In this document: in pieces, positions 1 through 7,107 of the stretch
Layout of the letters: each line of letters begins with the position of its first letter
How positions within the stretch are numbered: position 1 is the first letter of the stretch
Source: Spirochaetota bacterium
Lineage (GTDB): Bacteria > Spirochaetota > UBA4802 > JAFGJZ01
Direction: 5' to 3'
Assembly: GCA_023396665.1 (NCBI GenBank)
Contig: JAEWVL010000102.1
Location: forward strand, 1-10,318
DNA length: 10,318 bases
Program-made: the position numbers and the translations under genes
Notes under the pieces: model-generated
Told to the model about the DNA's origin: nothing
Seen by the model: only the letters and a program-made list of their open reading frames with translations
The model's database searches: none

Positions 1-371
1 CCGGACTCGAGATTGTCCTTTATGTCACCGATAATGCGTTTAAAGGTAGGGTCATCGGTTTGTTCGAGAATATCATTTATTGCGTTTAAAAGCGGCATTC
101 CGGCCCCGATCAGCGTTGCCAGCTGACGGGAAAAGATACCCACGTGTTTGGCACTCATGCGCATGTTGATGAATGAGTATAGCTTCTGTATTTGCGCCGC
201 AAATCCGCGCCCTTCGTTGACAATTTTCTGCTCTTCTTTTTGAGGGGCAATTTTTATAACATACAGACCGCTTGATTTCAGCTTCAGCTTTGCCCGGGCT
301 TCACTGGGTGCATCGATGATGTTTTGCACCTTCTGCCCTTTGCTGTTCATCGCCTGGTACTGATAAATCAT
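1..371 (-). CDS. gspF: Type II secretion system inner-membrane platform protein GspF, N-terminal part (runs off window)
   Basis: GspF is the polytopic inner-membrane platform protein of the T2SS. It contacts the GspE ATPase and passes its motion to the pseudopilus. The reading frame stays open for 123 codons from ATG at 371 to the window edge, so the C-terminal two thirds are missing. The start MIYQYQAMNSKGQ and the following short beta-rich stretch (about residues 1-45) are typical of the GspF/PilC N-terminus. Residues about 76-100 (IFSRQLATLIGAGMPLLNAI) are the hallmark start of the first T2SSF cytoplasmic helical domain. The start is supported by AGAGGA four bases upstream (376-381 on this strand). 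It lies downstream of gspE in the same direction but about 330 nt away, unlike the tight spacing of the other gsp genes. PilC of type IV pili is the alternative family, but the neighbouring gspC argues for T2SS. Confidence 0.9.
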   Translation of the reverse strand, partial: MIYQYQAMNSKGQKVQNIIDAPSEARAKLKLKSSGLYVIKIAPQKEEQKIVNEGRGFAAQIQKLYSFINMRMSAKHVGIFSRQLATLIGAGMPLLNAINDILEQTDDPTFKRIIGDIKDNLES

Positions 372-698
372 GATTTCCTCTGCAACGGTTTATTGAGCGG
401 GCTTTCTGTCTTATCAAAACCCCGCCGCTGACATCTCACAGGGTTTTCACCGGTCTGAAATACAATACGTACTATAACTATGCGAATGTACCCTTGCCGA
501 CTGAAAAGTTACACAACAAAGTGACATGAGGGAAGCTCGAACAAGACCACCCGGGATGCATGGGCGAGCAGCCTGCCAACGGCAGGCGACCAGCCCCTAA
601 TGATTTTGCCACGTTTTTCATTGCAATTATTCAAGGTTCCTTTGTAGTGATTCCAATTACAAAACTTAAATGGCTGTACGACGGAGATTATATAAACA
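372..698. other. gspE-gspF intergenic region holding a GC-rich hairpin element
   Basis: This 327-nt stretch separates two genes that normally sit almost end to end in T2SS operons. Most of it is AT-rich to average, but about 545-600 is sharply GC-rich and contains a perfect 7-bp stem (571-577 with 581-587, 3-nt loop). I see no convincing gene. An open minus frame of 85 codons overlaps the 3' end of gspE, has no recognisable domain and spans the hairpin. The only clear signal for gspF is its ribosome binding site at 376-381. No strong promoter for gspF was found: a TATAGT on the minus strand at 471-476 lacks a partner -35. Confidence 0.6.
529..642. repeat. Possible small inserted or dispersed palindromic element
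   Basis: At the core is the perfect inverted repeat GCCTGCC-AAC-GGCAGGC (571-587), with a second outer pairing of GGGC (562-565) with GCCC (593-596). Just outside are weak inverted ends: the 13 bases at 529-541 match the reverse complement of 630-642 at 10 of 13 positions. The base composition differs from the flanks. Together this resembles a REP/MITE-like element inserted between gspE and gspF. No transposase or clear target-site duplication is visible, and it could instead be a structured RNA or processing site of the operon. A genome-wide copy count would decide. Confidence 0.35.
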
Positions 699-2417
699 TC
701 AAAGACCGGACACACGCATGACTTCTTCGATGGTCGTAATCCCCTGAACGGCCTTGGATATGCCATCCTGAAGCAATGTTATCATCCCCTGATTCACCGC
801 CTCATCTTTGATGGATGAAGAGTCCGCATTGGACAGAACCAGCCGTCTGATTGAATTTGTCATCTCAAGTAATTCGTAAATGCCGGTCCTGCCGCTGTAA
901 CCGGTATTAAGGCATTTTTCACAGCCTTTACCCCGGTACAGTTTTCCTCCGCTCAGTTGAGAAGGCTTTATCGAGAGTTCCTGCAGCTGTTTGGGATCGG
1001 GTTTGTAGCTTTCGCGGCATTCGGAACAAATTGTTCGCACAAGCCTTTGCGCAAGAAAACCGTTTACTGAAGATGATATGAGAAAGGGTTCGACACCCAT
1101 GTCGACCAGTCGCGTTATTGCCGATGCGGCATCGTTGGTGTGTATTGTCGAGAAAACCTTGTGCCCTGTCAGTGCCGACTGGACCGCAATTTCCGCGGTC
1201 TCAAGGTCACGGATCTCTCCTACCATGATGATGTCCGGATCCTGCCGAAGAATAGAGCGAAGACCCGATGCGAAGGTCAAACCTATTTTTGACTGCACCT
1301 GCATCTGACCGATGCCGAAGAGCTGATACTCGATAGGATCTTCAACGGTAAGAATGTTGACGTCCGGTGTGTTAAGTCTGGAGAGCGCACTGTAAAGGGT
1401 TGTCGATTTTCCACTGCCGGTCGGGCCCGTTACGAGCAGTATACCGTGCGGCTTTTCTATGACCCGTACGAATTGAGTGAGCATTGATTCTGAAAAACCG
1501 ATGCTCGTAAGCTCAAAACTCATATCTGATTTATTCAAAAGACGAAGAACGACACGCTCGCCATAATGAGTCGGAAAGACGGAGACACGGATATCGATGT
1601 CCTTCTTGCCTATTTTCAGCTGTATTCGGCCGTCCTGCGGAAGTCTGTTCTCTGCAATGTTCAAATTGGACATGATTTTTATACGGGATATGATCGCAGA
1701 TTGCAGATTCTTCGGTGGATTATGCATCTTGTACAGCATGCCGTCTATCCGATAGCGCACGAGAAGCTCTTTTTCATATGGTTCGATATGGATATCACTC
1801 GCGCGATCCTGAACGGCTTCGGTTATGATTCTGTTCACGAAGCGTATGATCGGCGCCTCGTTAGCCATATCGAGAATATCCTCGGTTTCGTAAAGAGAGG
1901 ATGCTCCAAGCATGTCCAGATCGGAGTCTTTCAGACTCTCAAGCTCATCGTGAGATCCTTTTTTCTGCTGGTCGTCATAGTGCTCGCCCAGAATCCGGTA
2001 ACACTCTTCTTCGCTTGCAAGTACCGCCTGAAGCTTGAATCCCGGCAGAAGAACTGACAGCGAGTCCAGGAGTCTGGATTTTGCAGGATCAGTTATGGCA
2101 ACCGTTATGGTATTTGCCTTGATGTGAAAGGGCACGATCAGATGTTTGCGGATAAAAGAAAGTGGAACATTTTTGAGTATTTCTTTTTTATCGACAAAAT
2201 TGAGGGTTTTCTCGTAGGCAATGTCGTAATATTCGGAAAGAAGGGGATAGATATCCGAAGCTGAAAGATAATCGCGTTTCACAATAAGATCAATCCAGGA
2301 TGTTGTGCCAAGCTGCCGGGCTTCCTGGATCGCATCATGTGTTTTTTCGTCAATAGCGTTCTTTTCAAGAAGAAATGTCAGAAAAGAGTGCGCCTGGATC
2401 TGTTTTTCTTCAGTCAT
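699..2417 (-). CDS. gspE: Type II secretion system ATPase GspE
   Basis: GspE is the cytoplasmic hexameric ATPase that powers pseudopilus assembly. The 572-residue length is normal for the GspE/PilB family. Residues about 60-150 form the N1E/MshEN-like regulatory domain. The C-terminal ATPase domain shows all family motifs: Walker A GPTGSGKST (331-339), Asp box TVEDPIEY (about 357-364), Walker B DPDIIMVGEIRD (393-404) with the catalytic Glu at 401, and His box LTGHKVFSTIHTND (416-429). Two CxxC pairs (C464/C467 and C499/C502) form the tetracysteine zinc site typical of GspE and PilB. The start ATG lies 2 nt after the gspD stop with no Shine-Dalgarno sequence that I can see, so translation is probably coupled to gspD. 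PilB is the alternative name; the neighbouring gspC and gspD support GspE. No motif is missing, so the enzyme should be active. Confidence 0.96.
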   Translation of the reverse strand: MTEEKQIQAHSFLTFLLEKNAIDEKTHDAIQEARQLGTTSWIDLIVKRDYLSASDIYPLLSEYYDIAYEKTLNFVDKKEILKNVPLSFIRKHLIVPFHIKANTITVAITDPAKSRLLDSLSVLLPGFKLQAVLASEEECYRILGEHYDDQQKKGSHDELESLKDSDLDMLGASSLYETEDILDMANEAPIIRFVNRIITEAVQDRASDIHIEPYEKELLVRYRIDGMLYKMHNPPKNLQSAIISRIKIMSNLNIAENRLPQDGRIQLKIGKKDIDIRVSVFPTHYGERVVLRLLNKSDMSFELTSIGFSESMLTQFVRVIEKPHGILLVTGPTGSGKSTTLYSALSRLNTPDVNILTVEDPIEYQLFGIGQMQVQSKIGLTFASGLRSILRQDPDIIMVGEIRDLETAEIAVQSALTGHKVFSTIHTNDAASAITRLVDMGVEPFLISSSVNGFLAQRLVRTICSECRESYKPDPKQLQELSIKPSQLSGGKLYRGKGCEKCLNTGYSGRTGIYELLEMTNSIRRLVLSNADSSSIKDEAVNQGMITLLQDGISKAVQGITTIEEVMRVSGL

Positions 2418-2419
2418 AA

Positions 2420-4144
2420 TTATTTTTGCAGTATCTTCTGTTCTTCAATTTTCTGTTTGGTAAGGGCATCGATCTTGTTCGGGTCTGTCATAACCCGCGG
2501 TGTAATAAAAACAAGAAGATTCGTTTTCTTGTATTCGACTGTAACATTCTTAAAGAGCCAGCCGAGAAGCGGAATATCTCCCAGTATCGGAACTTTTGAT
2601 TCCGTTTCGGTCTTTTTATTGCTGATGAGGCCGCCGACGACGATGGTTTTTCCATCAAGAACCGAGACTCTGGTTTTGATATCACGTTTTGTGACATTCG
2701 GCGGAGCGGTTGAGGTGGAGGAGGTGCTCTTGATGTCGTTTACCTCCTGGTACAGATCAAGCGTTATCATATCCCCCTTGGTGATATGCGGGGTAATCTT
2801 GAGCTTGAGCCCTGCGGATTTATACTCATAGCTGTAGGTTAGGGTGCCGTCTTCACTTACCCTGTTGTTGCTGGGGATCGCGAATTCCTCGCCGACATTG
2901 ATCTCGGCCTCCTGATTGTCGGTAGTCAGTATTTGTGGTGTGGAAAGAACGTTGAACTTGTCGTCATTCGCACGTGCGTTCAGAAGCACGAATCCCAGAT
3001 CGACACTGTCAAGCATATAGCCTATCTGAAAGCCCTCACTTAAGGGCAGACTGCTCGTTTTGCCCAATATCTTGGTCGAACTGCCCGCGAGTGAAGAAGT
3101 GTCGAGAATCTGTGAACCACCGTAAATGTTGTTTCCGCTTTGATCGCCGAGCATCCAGTTGATGCCGAAGCCCCATCCGTTTTCGGCGGACACCTCGATT
3201 ATAAGCGCTTCAATGAGCACCTGTTGACGCACGATATCAAGCTCATCGATCACTTTTTTGATATAATAGTACTCCTCGGCGTTTGCGGTTATGATAAGGG
3301 AATTAGTCTCTTTATTGGCAACGATTGACAATTTGCTTTGCGGTTTCGGCGTTTGCGGCTGGCGATTTGTCGTTTGCGCGGCCTGGCGGGAGTCCCTTAC
3401 CTGCGGAGTGGTGTCAATTTTCGCTGTTTCAGAAAAAGGTACCCTGGAGAGAACATTTGCGAGATCTTCCGCATTTGCGTTTTGCAGATGAAATACGTGT
3501 ATATTTCCCTGTGAAACGGAATTGCCCGCCTGTACTTCATCGCTCGCCGGCTTTACGTCAAGCGCTCTCGCTATTTTAATCAATCCATCGATTTCAGATG
3601 AAACTCCCGATATGATTACGACGTTCAATGGCGCATAGAAGATGATTCGAGAAAAAGCCGATTTCATCGTATTAAGAATGCGTGACATTTCGGCCGCATC
3701 GGCGTATTCAAGCGAAAGAATGTAGGTTACGGCACGGTCATCCACCGCTGAAACCTTGTCGTCGTTGTCGATGATGACTTCATTGTTGTTGAGTATGGCT
3801 TCGTTGAGCGGGACAACCTTGATGACATTGCCGGTTTCGATTACCGCGTAACCTTTAACCTGAAGAATAGAGACCATCAGATTGTAGGCTTCGGCTGCCG
3901 GAATCTTTTTTTGCGATATCAGGGTTATCTTGCCCCGGACCTTATCCGAGACGGTGATGTTTTTTCCGGTGTAAGCGCTCATCATTTTCAGGAAATCCGC
4001 AATTTCAACATCGTTGAAATTCAAGGATACCATCCCTCTGCTCTGAGCCATAAGCAACCCGCCGCCGACGCCAAGAACAGCCGAAATTGAAACAAGCAGC
4101 AGCAATGTCAATACGATCACTTTTTTTCTGTATAATGTATGCAT
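2420..4144 (-). CDS. gspD: Type II secretion system outer-membrane secretin GspD
   Basis: GspD forms the multimeric gated channel in the outer membrane through which folded substrates leave. Residues 1-34 are a signal peptide (RKK, long hydrophobic core, ending near LMAQS) without a lipobox Cys. N0 follows (about 38-112, with SLNFNDVEIADFLKMMS), then N1 (about 137-197) and N2/N3 (about 213-302), interrupted by a Gln/Thr/Pro-rich insert (244-270). The secretin barrel starts at RQQVLIEALIIEVSAENGWG (306-325). It carries the signature VVGGLISN (502-509) and VPILGDIPLLGWLF (518-531) and ends about residue 551. The C-terminal tail is short, with no obvious pilotin-binding S-domain. Its start has TCCT complementary to AGGA at 4150-4153, 5 nt from the ATG. 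It lies 11 nt after gspC and 2 nt before gspE. The N0 domain and the gspC neighbour argue for T2SS rather than PilQ. Confidence 0.95.
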   Translation of the reverse strand: MHTLYRKKVIVLTLLLLVSISAVLGVGGGLLMAQSRGMVSLNFNDVEIADFLKMMSAYTGKNITVSDKVRGKITLISQKKIPAAEAYNLMVSILQVKGYAVIETGNVIKVVPLNEAILNNNEVIIDNDDKVSAVDDRAVTYILSLEYADAAEMSRILNTMKSAFSRIIFYAPLNVVIISGVSSEIDGLIKIARALDVKPASDEVQAGNSVSQGNIHVFHLQNANAEDLANVLSRVPFSETAKIDTTPQVRDSRQAAQTTNRQPQTPKPQSKLSIVANKETNSLIITANAEEYYYIKKVIDELDIVRQQVLIEALIIEVSAENGWGFGINWMLGDQSGNNIYGGSQILDTSSLAGSSTKILGKTSSLPLSEGFQIGYMLDSVDLGFVLLNARANDDKFNVLSTPQILTTDNQEAEINVGEEFAIPSNNRVSEDGTLTYSYEYKSAGLKLKITPHITKGDMITLDLYQEVNDIKSTSSTSTAPPNVTKRDIKTRVSVLDGKTIVVGGLISNKKTETESKVPILGDIPLLGWLFKNVTVEYKKTNLLVFITPRVMTDPNKIDALTKQKIEEQKILQK

Positions 4145-4155
4145 AATAATCCTGA

Positions 4156-5001
4156 TCAGTCTGATATAGTGAAATCGAATGTCGTTATAGCGCCTTTTCG
4201 TTGTATGTCAATGAGAACTCGCGATTCCTTCGGAAACTGCTGCCACAATTCCATTAGTTTTGCCGTACTGTCGATCGGATGCCCGTTTATTCTGCGGATT
4301 ATATCGCCGCTGCGCATACCGTATTTATAGAGAAGATTCGCTGATGATACGGATTTCAGTTCGTAGCCTACAACCACGTTATTCTCACGATAGGGTCCTG
4401 TTCTGATGCCTCTGAGCATGTTGTCAAGGTTATTCTGTGTGTCCTGTATCAGTTCCGCACGGCTGTAGGTTTTACTGATGGTTCCGCCTTTCGCCTCTGA
4501 GGGGGAACTCGCGGCGTTTTCAGTTTTGCCAACGGGATACATGTCAAGTATCACTTCGGTTTTACCGGAAAGCAAAAGAACGGTGGTGTCACGTATTGAC
4601 TTGAGCCGGTATCCGAATACATCATCACCATGTTTGAAAACATCGCTTGTATTGCCGCTTTTTTTTCTGATGAGCGCTTTTGCCGTGGAGTAGCTGCCGG
4701 TTATGGTGCCAAGAAGCTCGAGGTCGCTTGAGGCGGTATTTTCTGTTTGTACTGCTTCGCCCTCTTCAAAAACCTCATCAGCTTTTTCGAAGAAGTTTTT
4801 TTGGAGGATGGTATCTACCGAAACAAGAGGTTTTGAGCCGTCCGTCGTTTTTTCGCTGCCGGTGTGGGTCGCCGAGGGTTGCGCTTTATTCAGAAAAGCA
4901 AGAAAAACAGTCTGGTTGATCAGCACCGAGAGCGTGTAAGCGCACAGAATTGCTGCAAGCACGTTGAGAATCTCTTTTTTTGCGAAACTGACCATATTCA
5001 T
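4156..5001 (-). CDS. gspC: Type II secretion system clamp protein GspC (PDZ type)
   Basis: GspC is a bitopic inner-membrane protein whose periplasmic part contacts the N0 domain of the secretin GspD and helps select substrates. The 281 residues show a short positively charged N-terminus, one membrane helix (about 11-38), a linker, a homology region (HR; about 92-155, with LELLGTITG and LIRKKSG followed by beta strands), and a C-terminal PDZ domain (about 205-280, with YGMRSGDIIRRINGHPI at its core). This is the standard layout of PDZ-type GspC. It is the first gene of the minus-strand operon and is divergent from the plus-strand gene at 5187. ATG at 5001 was chosen. A second in-frame ATG two codons on is possible, and the ribosome binding site is weak for both. 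Sequence identity within the GspC family is low, so the call rests on architecture plus the neighbouring gspD. Confidence 0.9.
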   Translation of the reverse strand: MNMVSFAKKEILNVLAAILCAYTLSVLINQTVFLAFLNKAQPSATHTGSEKTTDGSKPLVSVDTILQKNFFEKADEVFEEGEAVQTENTASSDLELLGTITGSYSTAKALIRKKSGNTSDVFKHGDDVFGYRLKSIRDTTVLLLSGKTEVILDMYPVGKTENAASSPSEAKGGTISKTYSRAELIQDTQNNLDNMLRGIRTGPYRENNVVVGYELKSVSSANLLYKYGMRSGDIIRRINGHPIDSTAKLMELWQQFPKESRVLIDIQRKGAITTFDFTISD

Positions 5002-5041
5002 AGATAACTGTCCCGTTGCAATTCACACAAGCATTTTACTA

Positions 5042-5082
5042 TCCATTCAAGACTACAGCCGGACAGATATTTGTCCATTCAA
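5042..5082. promoter_or_regulatory. Operator-like palindrome and paired 9-bp direct repeats upstream of gspC
   Basis: TCCATTCAA occurs at 5042-5050 and again at 5074-5082, 32 bp apart, close to three helical turns. Between and partly overlapping the second copy lies GGACAGATATTTGTCC (5061-5076), a 16-bp palindrome with a single mismatched pair. An A/T-only tract (5081-5096) follows directly. Read on the minus strand, the repeats are TTGAATGGA and begin about 40 and 70 nt upstream of the gspC start. This is where a regulator or an AT-rich UP element would act. No clear -10 could be assigned. The site lies in the divergent region, so it could also act on the plus-strand gene at 5187. Confidence 0.4.
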
Positions 5083-5111
5083 AAAAAATTTTAAAAGTTT
5101 AGTTATTGCCG

Positions 5112-5139
5112 TTGACAGGGGGCTTCGATATGGGAGACT
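5112..5139 (+). promoter_or_regulatory. Possible promoter for the plus-strand gene at 5187
   Basis: A perfect TTGACA (-35) lies at 5112-5117. The best -10 at legal spacing is GAGACT (5134-5139, 16-bp spacer), which matches the consensus at only 3 of 6 positions. The position, about 50 nt before the start codon, is suitable. This is a weak call based on the -35 alone. Confidence 0.25.
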
Positions 5140-5186
5140 AGAAGCTCTACGGGAAAAAGCCCCTTTAAACGACGACGGAGTTTTTC

Positions 5187-5840
5187 ATGCTTTTGTTTTA
5201 TTTGGCGATTTTACTGATACTGATCGGATTGTTTGTGGTTTTTCTGGTGACAGAATCGGTGAGAGTTCGTACAAAAAATGGAGAGCGTCAGGCTTTTATT
5301 TCCAGAGAAAGACTTCAGGTGAATGAGAAAAGAACAGCATCCGCCCTTTCAAAGAAGTCCGAAGTGGAACAGCTGCATCATTCTTCGGATATCCCAGATA
5401 CCGAAGGGGCCGGTGACGGATTTCAGACAGAGGCCGCTCAGGAATGTTTGGCTGAACCGCTTGATGATCTTCGTCCTCTCGAAGCGGAAGAATCAACTGG
5501 AGATGGAGTATATTCTGTTACGACGACGCTCTATGAAGACAGGGACGGGGTGGTGGCGTTTACAAGCTCAGTGGAAACAATCGATGTTGACAGATTCAAT
5601 TCTCTCAGGCGGATTGCTTCCGGTGCGTTGGTGCTGGCTGCCGATAATCTTCTTTTCCGCAGCGATGAAACCATGTACAGGTTTGATTTTGCCCGCATTC
5701 GGAAAATAAGCGGCGACAGAAACGCGATACTTGTTTATCCGGATACACTGTCGTATCCGCTTTTGTTTCTCGGAACAGGTGATGATATGCTGGCGAATCG
5801 TGTTATCCAAATATATTCGGACTATACAGGACGAAAATAA
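5187..5840 (+). CDS. Uncharacterised membrane-anchored protein with a possible PH-like domain
   Basis: I do not recognise this 217-residue protein as a named family. Residues 2-21 are one strongly hydrophobic helix at the very N-terminus. The basic stretch after it (VRVRTKNGERQ) predicts, by the positive-inside rule, that the rest lies in the cytoplasm. Residues about 40-105 are an acidic, low-complexity linker. Residues about 110-212 alternate short beta strands (GALVLAADNLLFRSD, MYRFDFARIRKI, NAILVYPDTLSYPLLF) and end in a helix (DMLANRVIQIYSDY). This pattern resembles bacterial PH or GRAM-like folds, an inference from strand pattern only. GGAG at 5177-5180, 6 nt before the ATG, supports the start. 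It is the first gene of the plus-strand run towards mreB, 58 nt before the TPR gene. A role with the elongation machinery is possible but not shown. Confidence 0.75.
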   Translation: MLLFYLAILLILIGLFVVFLVTESVRVRTKNGERQAFISRERLQVNEKRTASALSKKSEVEQLHHSSDIPDTEGAGDGFQTEAAQECLAEPLDDLRPLEAEESTGDGVYSVTTTLYEDRDGVVAFTSSVETIDVDRFNSLRRIASGALVLAADNLLFRSDETMYRFDFARIRKISGDRNAILVYPDTLSYPLLFLGTGDDMLANRVIQIYSDYTGRK

Positions 5841-5898
5841 TCGTTTTGAAAGAACCTTTGATTCTCGCATCAAACAGTAATAAACAGCAGGCATAGAT

Positions 5899-6873
5899 AT
5901 GTACTATCGATATAAAAGCAAAGAAAAGAATAACTCCTTTATCAAGATTTTCCTCGGAGGGCTGATTCTGGCCGGCATATTGTTCGGCCTTTATTCCCAG
6001 CGGGAACGTCTCATGTTCTGGAAGATGAGTGAGCGTAAAATCGCCTCGATGCTGCAGAGTGATTCTCCGGTTGAAAGTCCAGAAGTGAAAACAGAGCGGC
6101 TTCGTACACTCGAGAAAAATGCACTAAAAAACTGTGAAAAAAATCCCTATAATGCCGCAGCACAGTATATGTACGCTGCGATCCTGTTCGGTCTCGGTGA
6201 GTCTCTTTCGGAACTCGACTTTTCCCGGTACTGTATTTCTTCGGGTGAAAGAATCTATTCAGAGCAATCCATCGCCATGTTTTATGACGCAATCCGGCAT
6301 ATAAGAAAGGGTATGTCAGTTGAAGAGTCCCGAGTGGTTCCTGATGATGTTTTAATCAAACTTGCTTATATGTACTATATAACCGGCTATTATTCTGAAG
6401 ATGAGATAGTTGAGTTGACGGACAATATCGCATCACCGAATCTTCTGGCAGATGTTCATGGCCGTCGGTTTTTCGCTTTTATGCGGATCAAATCCGGAGA
6501 CATTGCAAATGGAATCGATTTTCTGCAGCAATACGGCGGAATAAGCAGTTTTCAGGATCGCTTTTTTCTCGCATCGATGTATGCCGCTGCCGGCCAGTAT
6601 ACCGATGCAATTAATCTGTACGTCGAATTACAGCGTGAAGCTCCGGATAAAGGAGCACGTCAAAAAATTGCACGTTCTCTCGGTGACTTGTATTTCCGGC
6701 AGATGCTCTACAGCGAAGCGCTTGCGCAATATCTTTCGCTGCTTCAGGATACCCCTGGGGATCCGGGTCTGACTAAATCGATAGGATTAAGCTACGAGGC
6801 GATGGGTGACAAGGAAAATGCATCGCTTTACCTCAGCGATGAAGTGCTTGTACAGCATTCCACAGTTGATTGA
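5899..6873 (+). CDS. Membrane-anchored tetratricopeptide-repeat protein
   Basis: This 324-residue protein has a basic N-terminus (YRYKSKEK) followed by one membrane helix (about 14-33), so the bulk should face the periplasm. The rest is almost all helical. Clear TPR-like units are seen at about 220-250 (FLASMYAAAGQYTDAINLY), 255-288 (IARSLGDLYFRQMLYSEALA) and 290-315 (GLTKSIGLSYEAMGDKENAS). Degenerate helix pairs lie about 65-130 and 150-210. TPR arrays bind other proteins, so it is probably a scaffold or assembly factor, but the partner is unknown. The ribosome binding site is weak (CAGG at 5888-5891). It follows the PH-like gene by 58 nt and precedes mreB by about 430 nt, so it may be co-transcribed with the former and only loosely with mreB. 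Confidence 0.8.
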   Translation: MYYRYKSKEKNNSFIKIFLGGLILAGILFGLYSQRERLMFWKMSERKIASMLQSDSPVESPEVKTERLRTLEKNALKNCEKNPYNAAAQYMYAAILFGLGESLSELDFSRYCISSGERIYSEQSIAMFYDAIRHIRKGMSVEESRVVPDDVLIKLAYMYYITGYYSEDEIVELTDNIASPNLLADVHGRRFFAFMRIKSGDIANGIDFLQQYGGISSFQDRFFLASMYAAAGQYTDAINLYVELQREAPDKGARQKIARSLGDLYFRQMLYSEALAQYLSLLQDTPGDPGLTKSIGLSYEAMGDKENASLYLSDEVLVQHSTVD

Positions 6874-6906
6874 AAGCTGCATCTTTCGCTGTAATTGCCT
6901 GATTAT

Positions 6907-6935
6907 TTGGCTGTGAAGTTTTTGTGCAATATAAT
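6907..6935 (+). promoter_or_regulatory. Distal promoter candidate for mreB
   Basis: TTGGCT (6907-6912) is separated by exactly 17 nt from a perfect TATAAT (6930-6935), which gives 4/6 and 6/6 consensus matches with ideal spacing. Transcription would begin near 6942 and produce a leader of roughly 360 nt before mreB. A second TTGACA at 6939-6944 has no good -10 behind it. Confidence 0.5.
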
Positions 6936-7107
6936 ATCTTGACAAAAAGACTAAAAAAAAATACGAGGAACTTCGAGAAGCATCTTTATTGACGGTGTTT
7001 ATCTTTTTTTCGAAAAATCACGGGTATGTAAAATTCTGAAAGCGTATTCTCCCTCAAAAGGTAGTTTTTCCATTTAAGACCTGAATGAAAGGGGTGCTCG
7101 TTTTACG

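Noticed and set aside
509..766. 85-codon minus-strand ORF between gspE and gspF
   Set aside because: It overlaps the gspE 3' end, has no domain, biased composition and no ribosome binding site, and is best explained by the GC-rich palindromic element being open by chance.
1566..2057. 163-codon plus-strand ORF inside gspE
   Set aside because: It is antisense to a fully conserved part of gspE and its translation shows no domain.
2337..2831. 164-codon plus-strand ORF across the gspD-gspE junction
   Set aside because: It is antisense to the secretin C-terminus, with low-complexity Phe/Ser/Val-rich translation. It is a shadow frame.
4964..5326. 120-codon plus-strand ORF over the gspC start and divergent region
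   Set aside because: It overlaps the gspC 5' end antisense and the PH-like gene in another frame. Its translation has no recognisable pattern, and the 5187 start has a good ribosome binding site instead.
6872..6887. GAAAG/CTTTC hairpin at the end of the TPR gene as a terminator
   Set aside because: The stem is only 5 bp and A/T-rich, with no following T run.
6939..6967. TTGACA at 6939-6944 as a separate promoter
   Set aside because: At 17-nt spacing the -10 would be TACGAG, a poor match; the TTGGCT-17-TATAAT pair just upstream is much better.
7004..7017. TTTTTTT-CG-AAAAA as an intrinsic terminator
   Set aside because: It is an A/T-only stem with a 2-nt loop, which is not a stable RNA hairpin.
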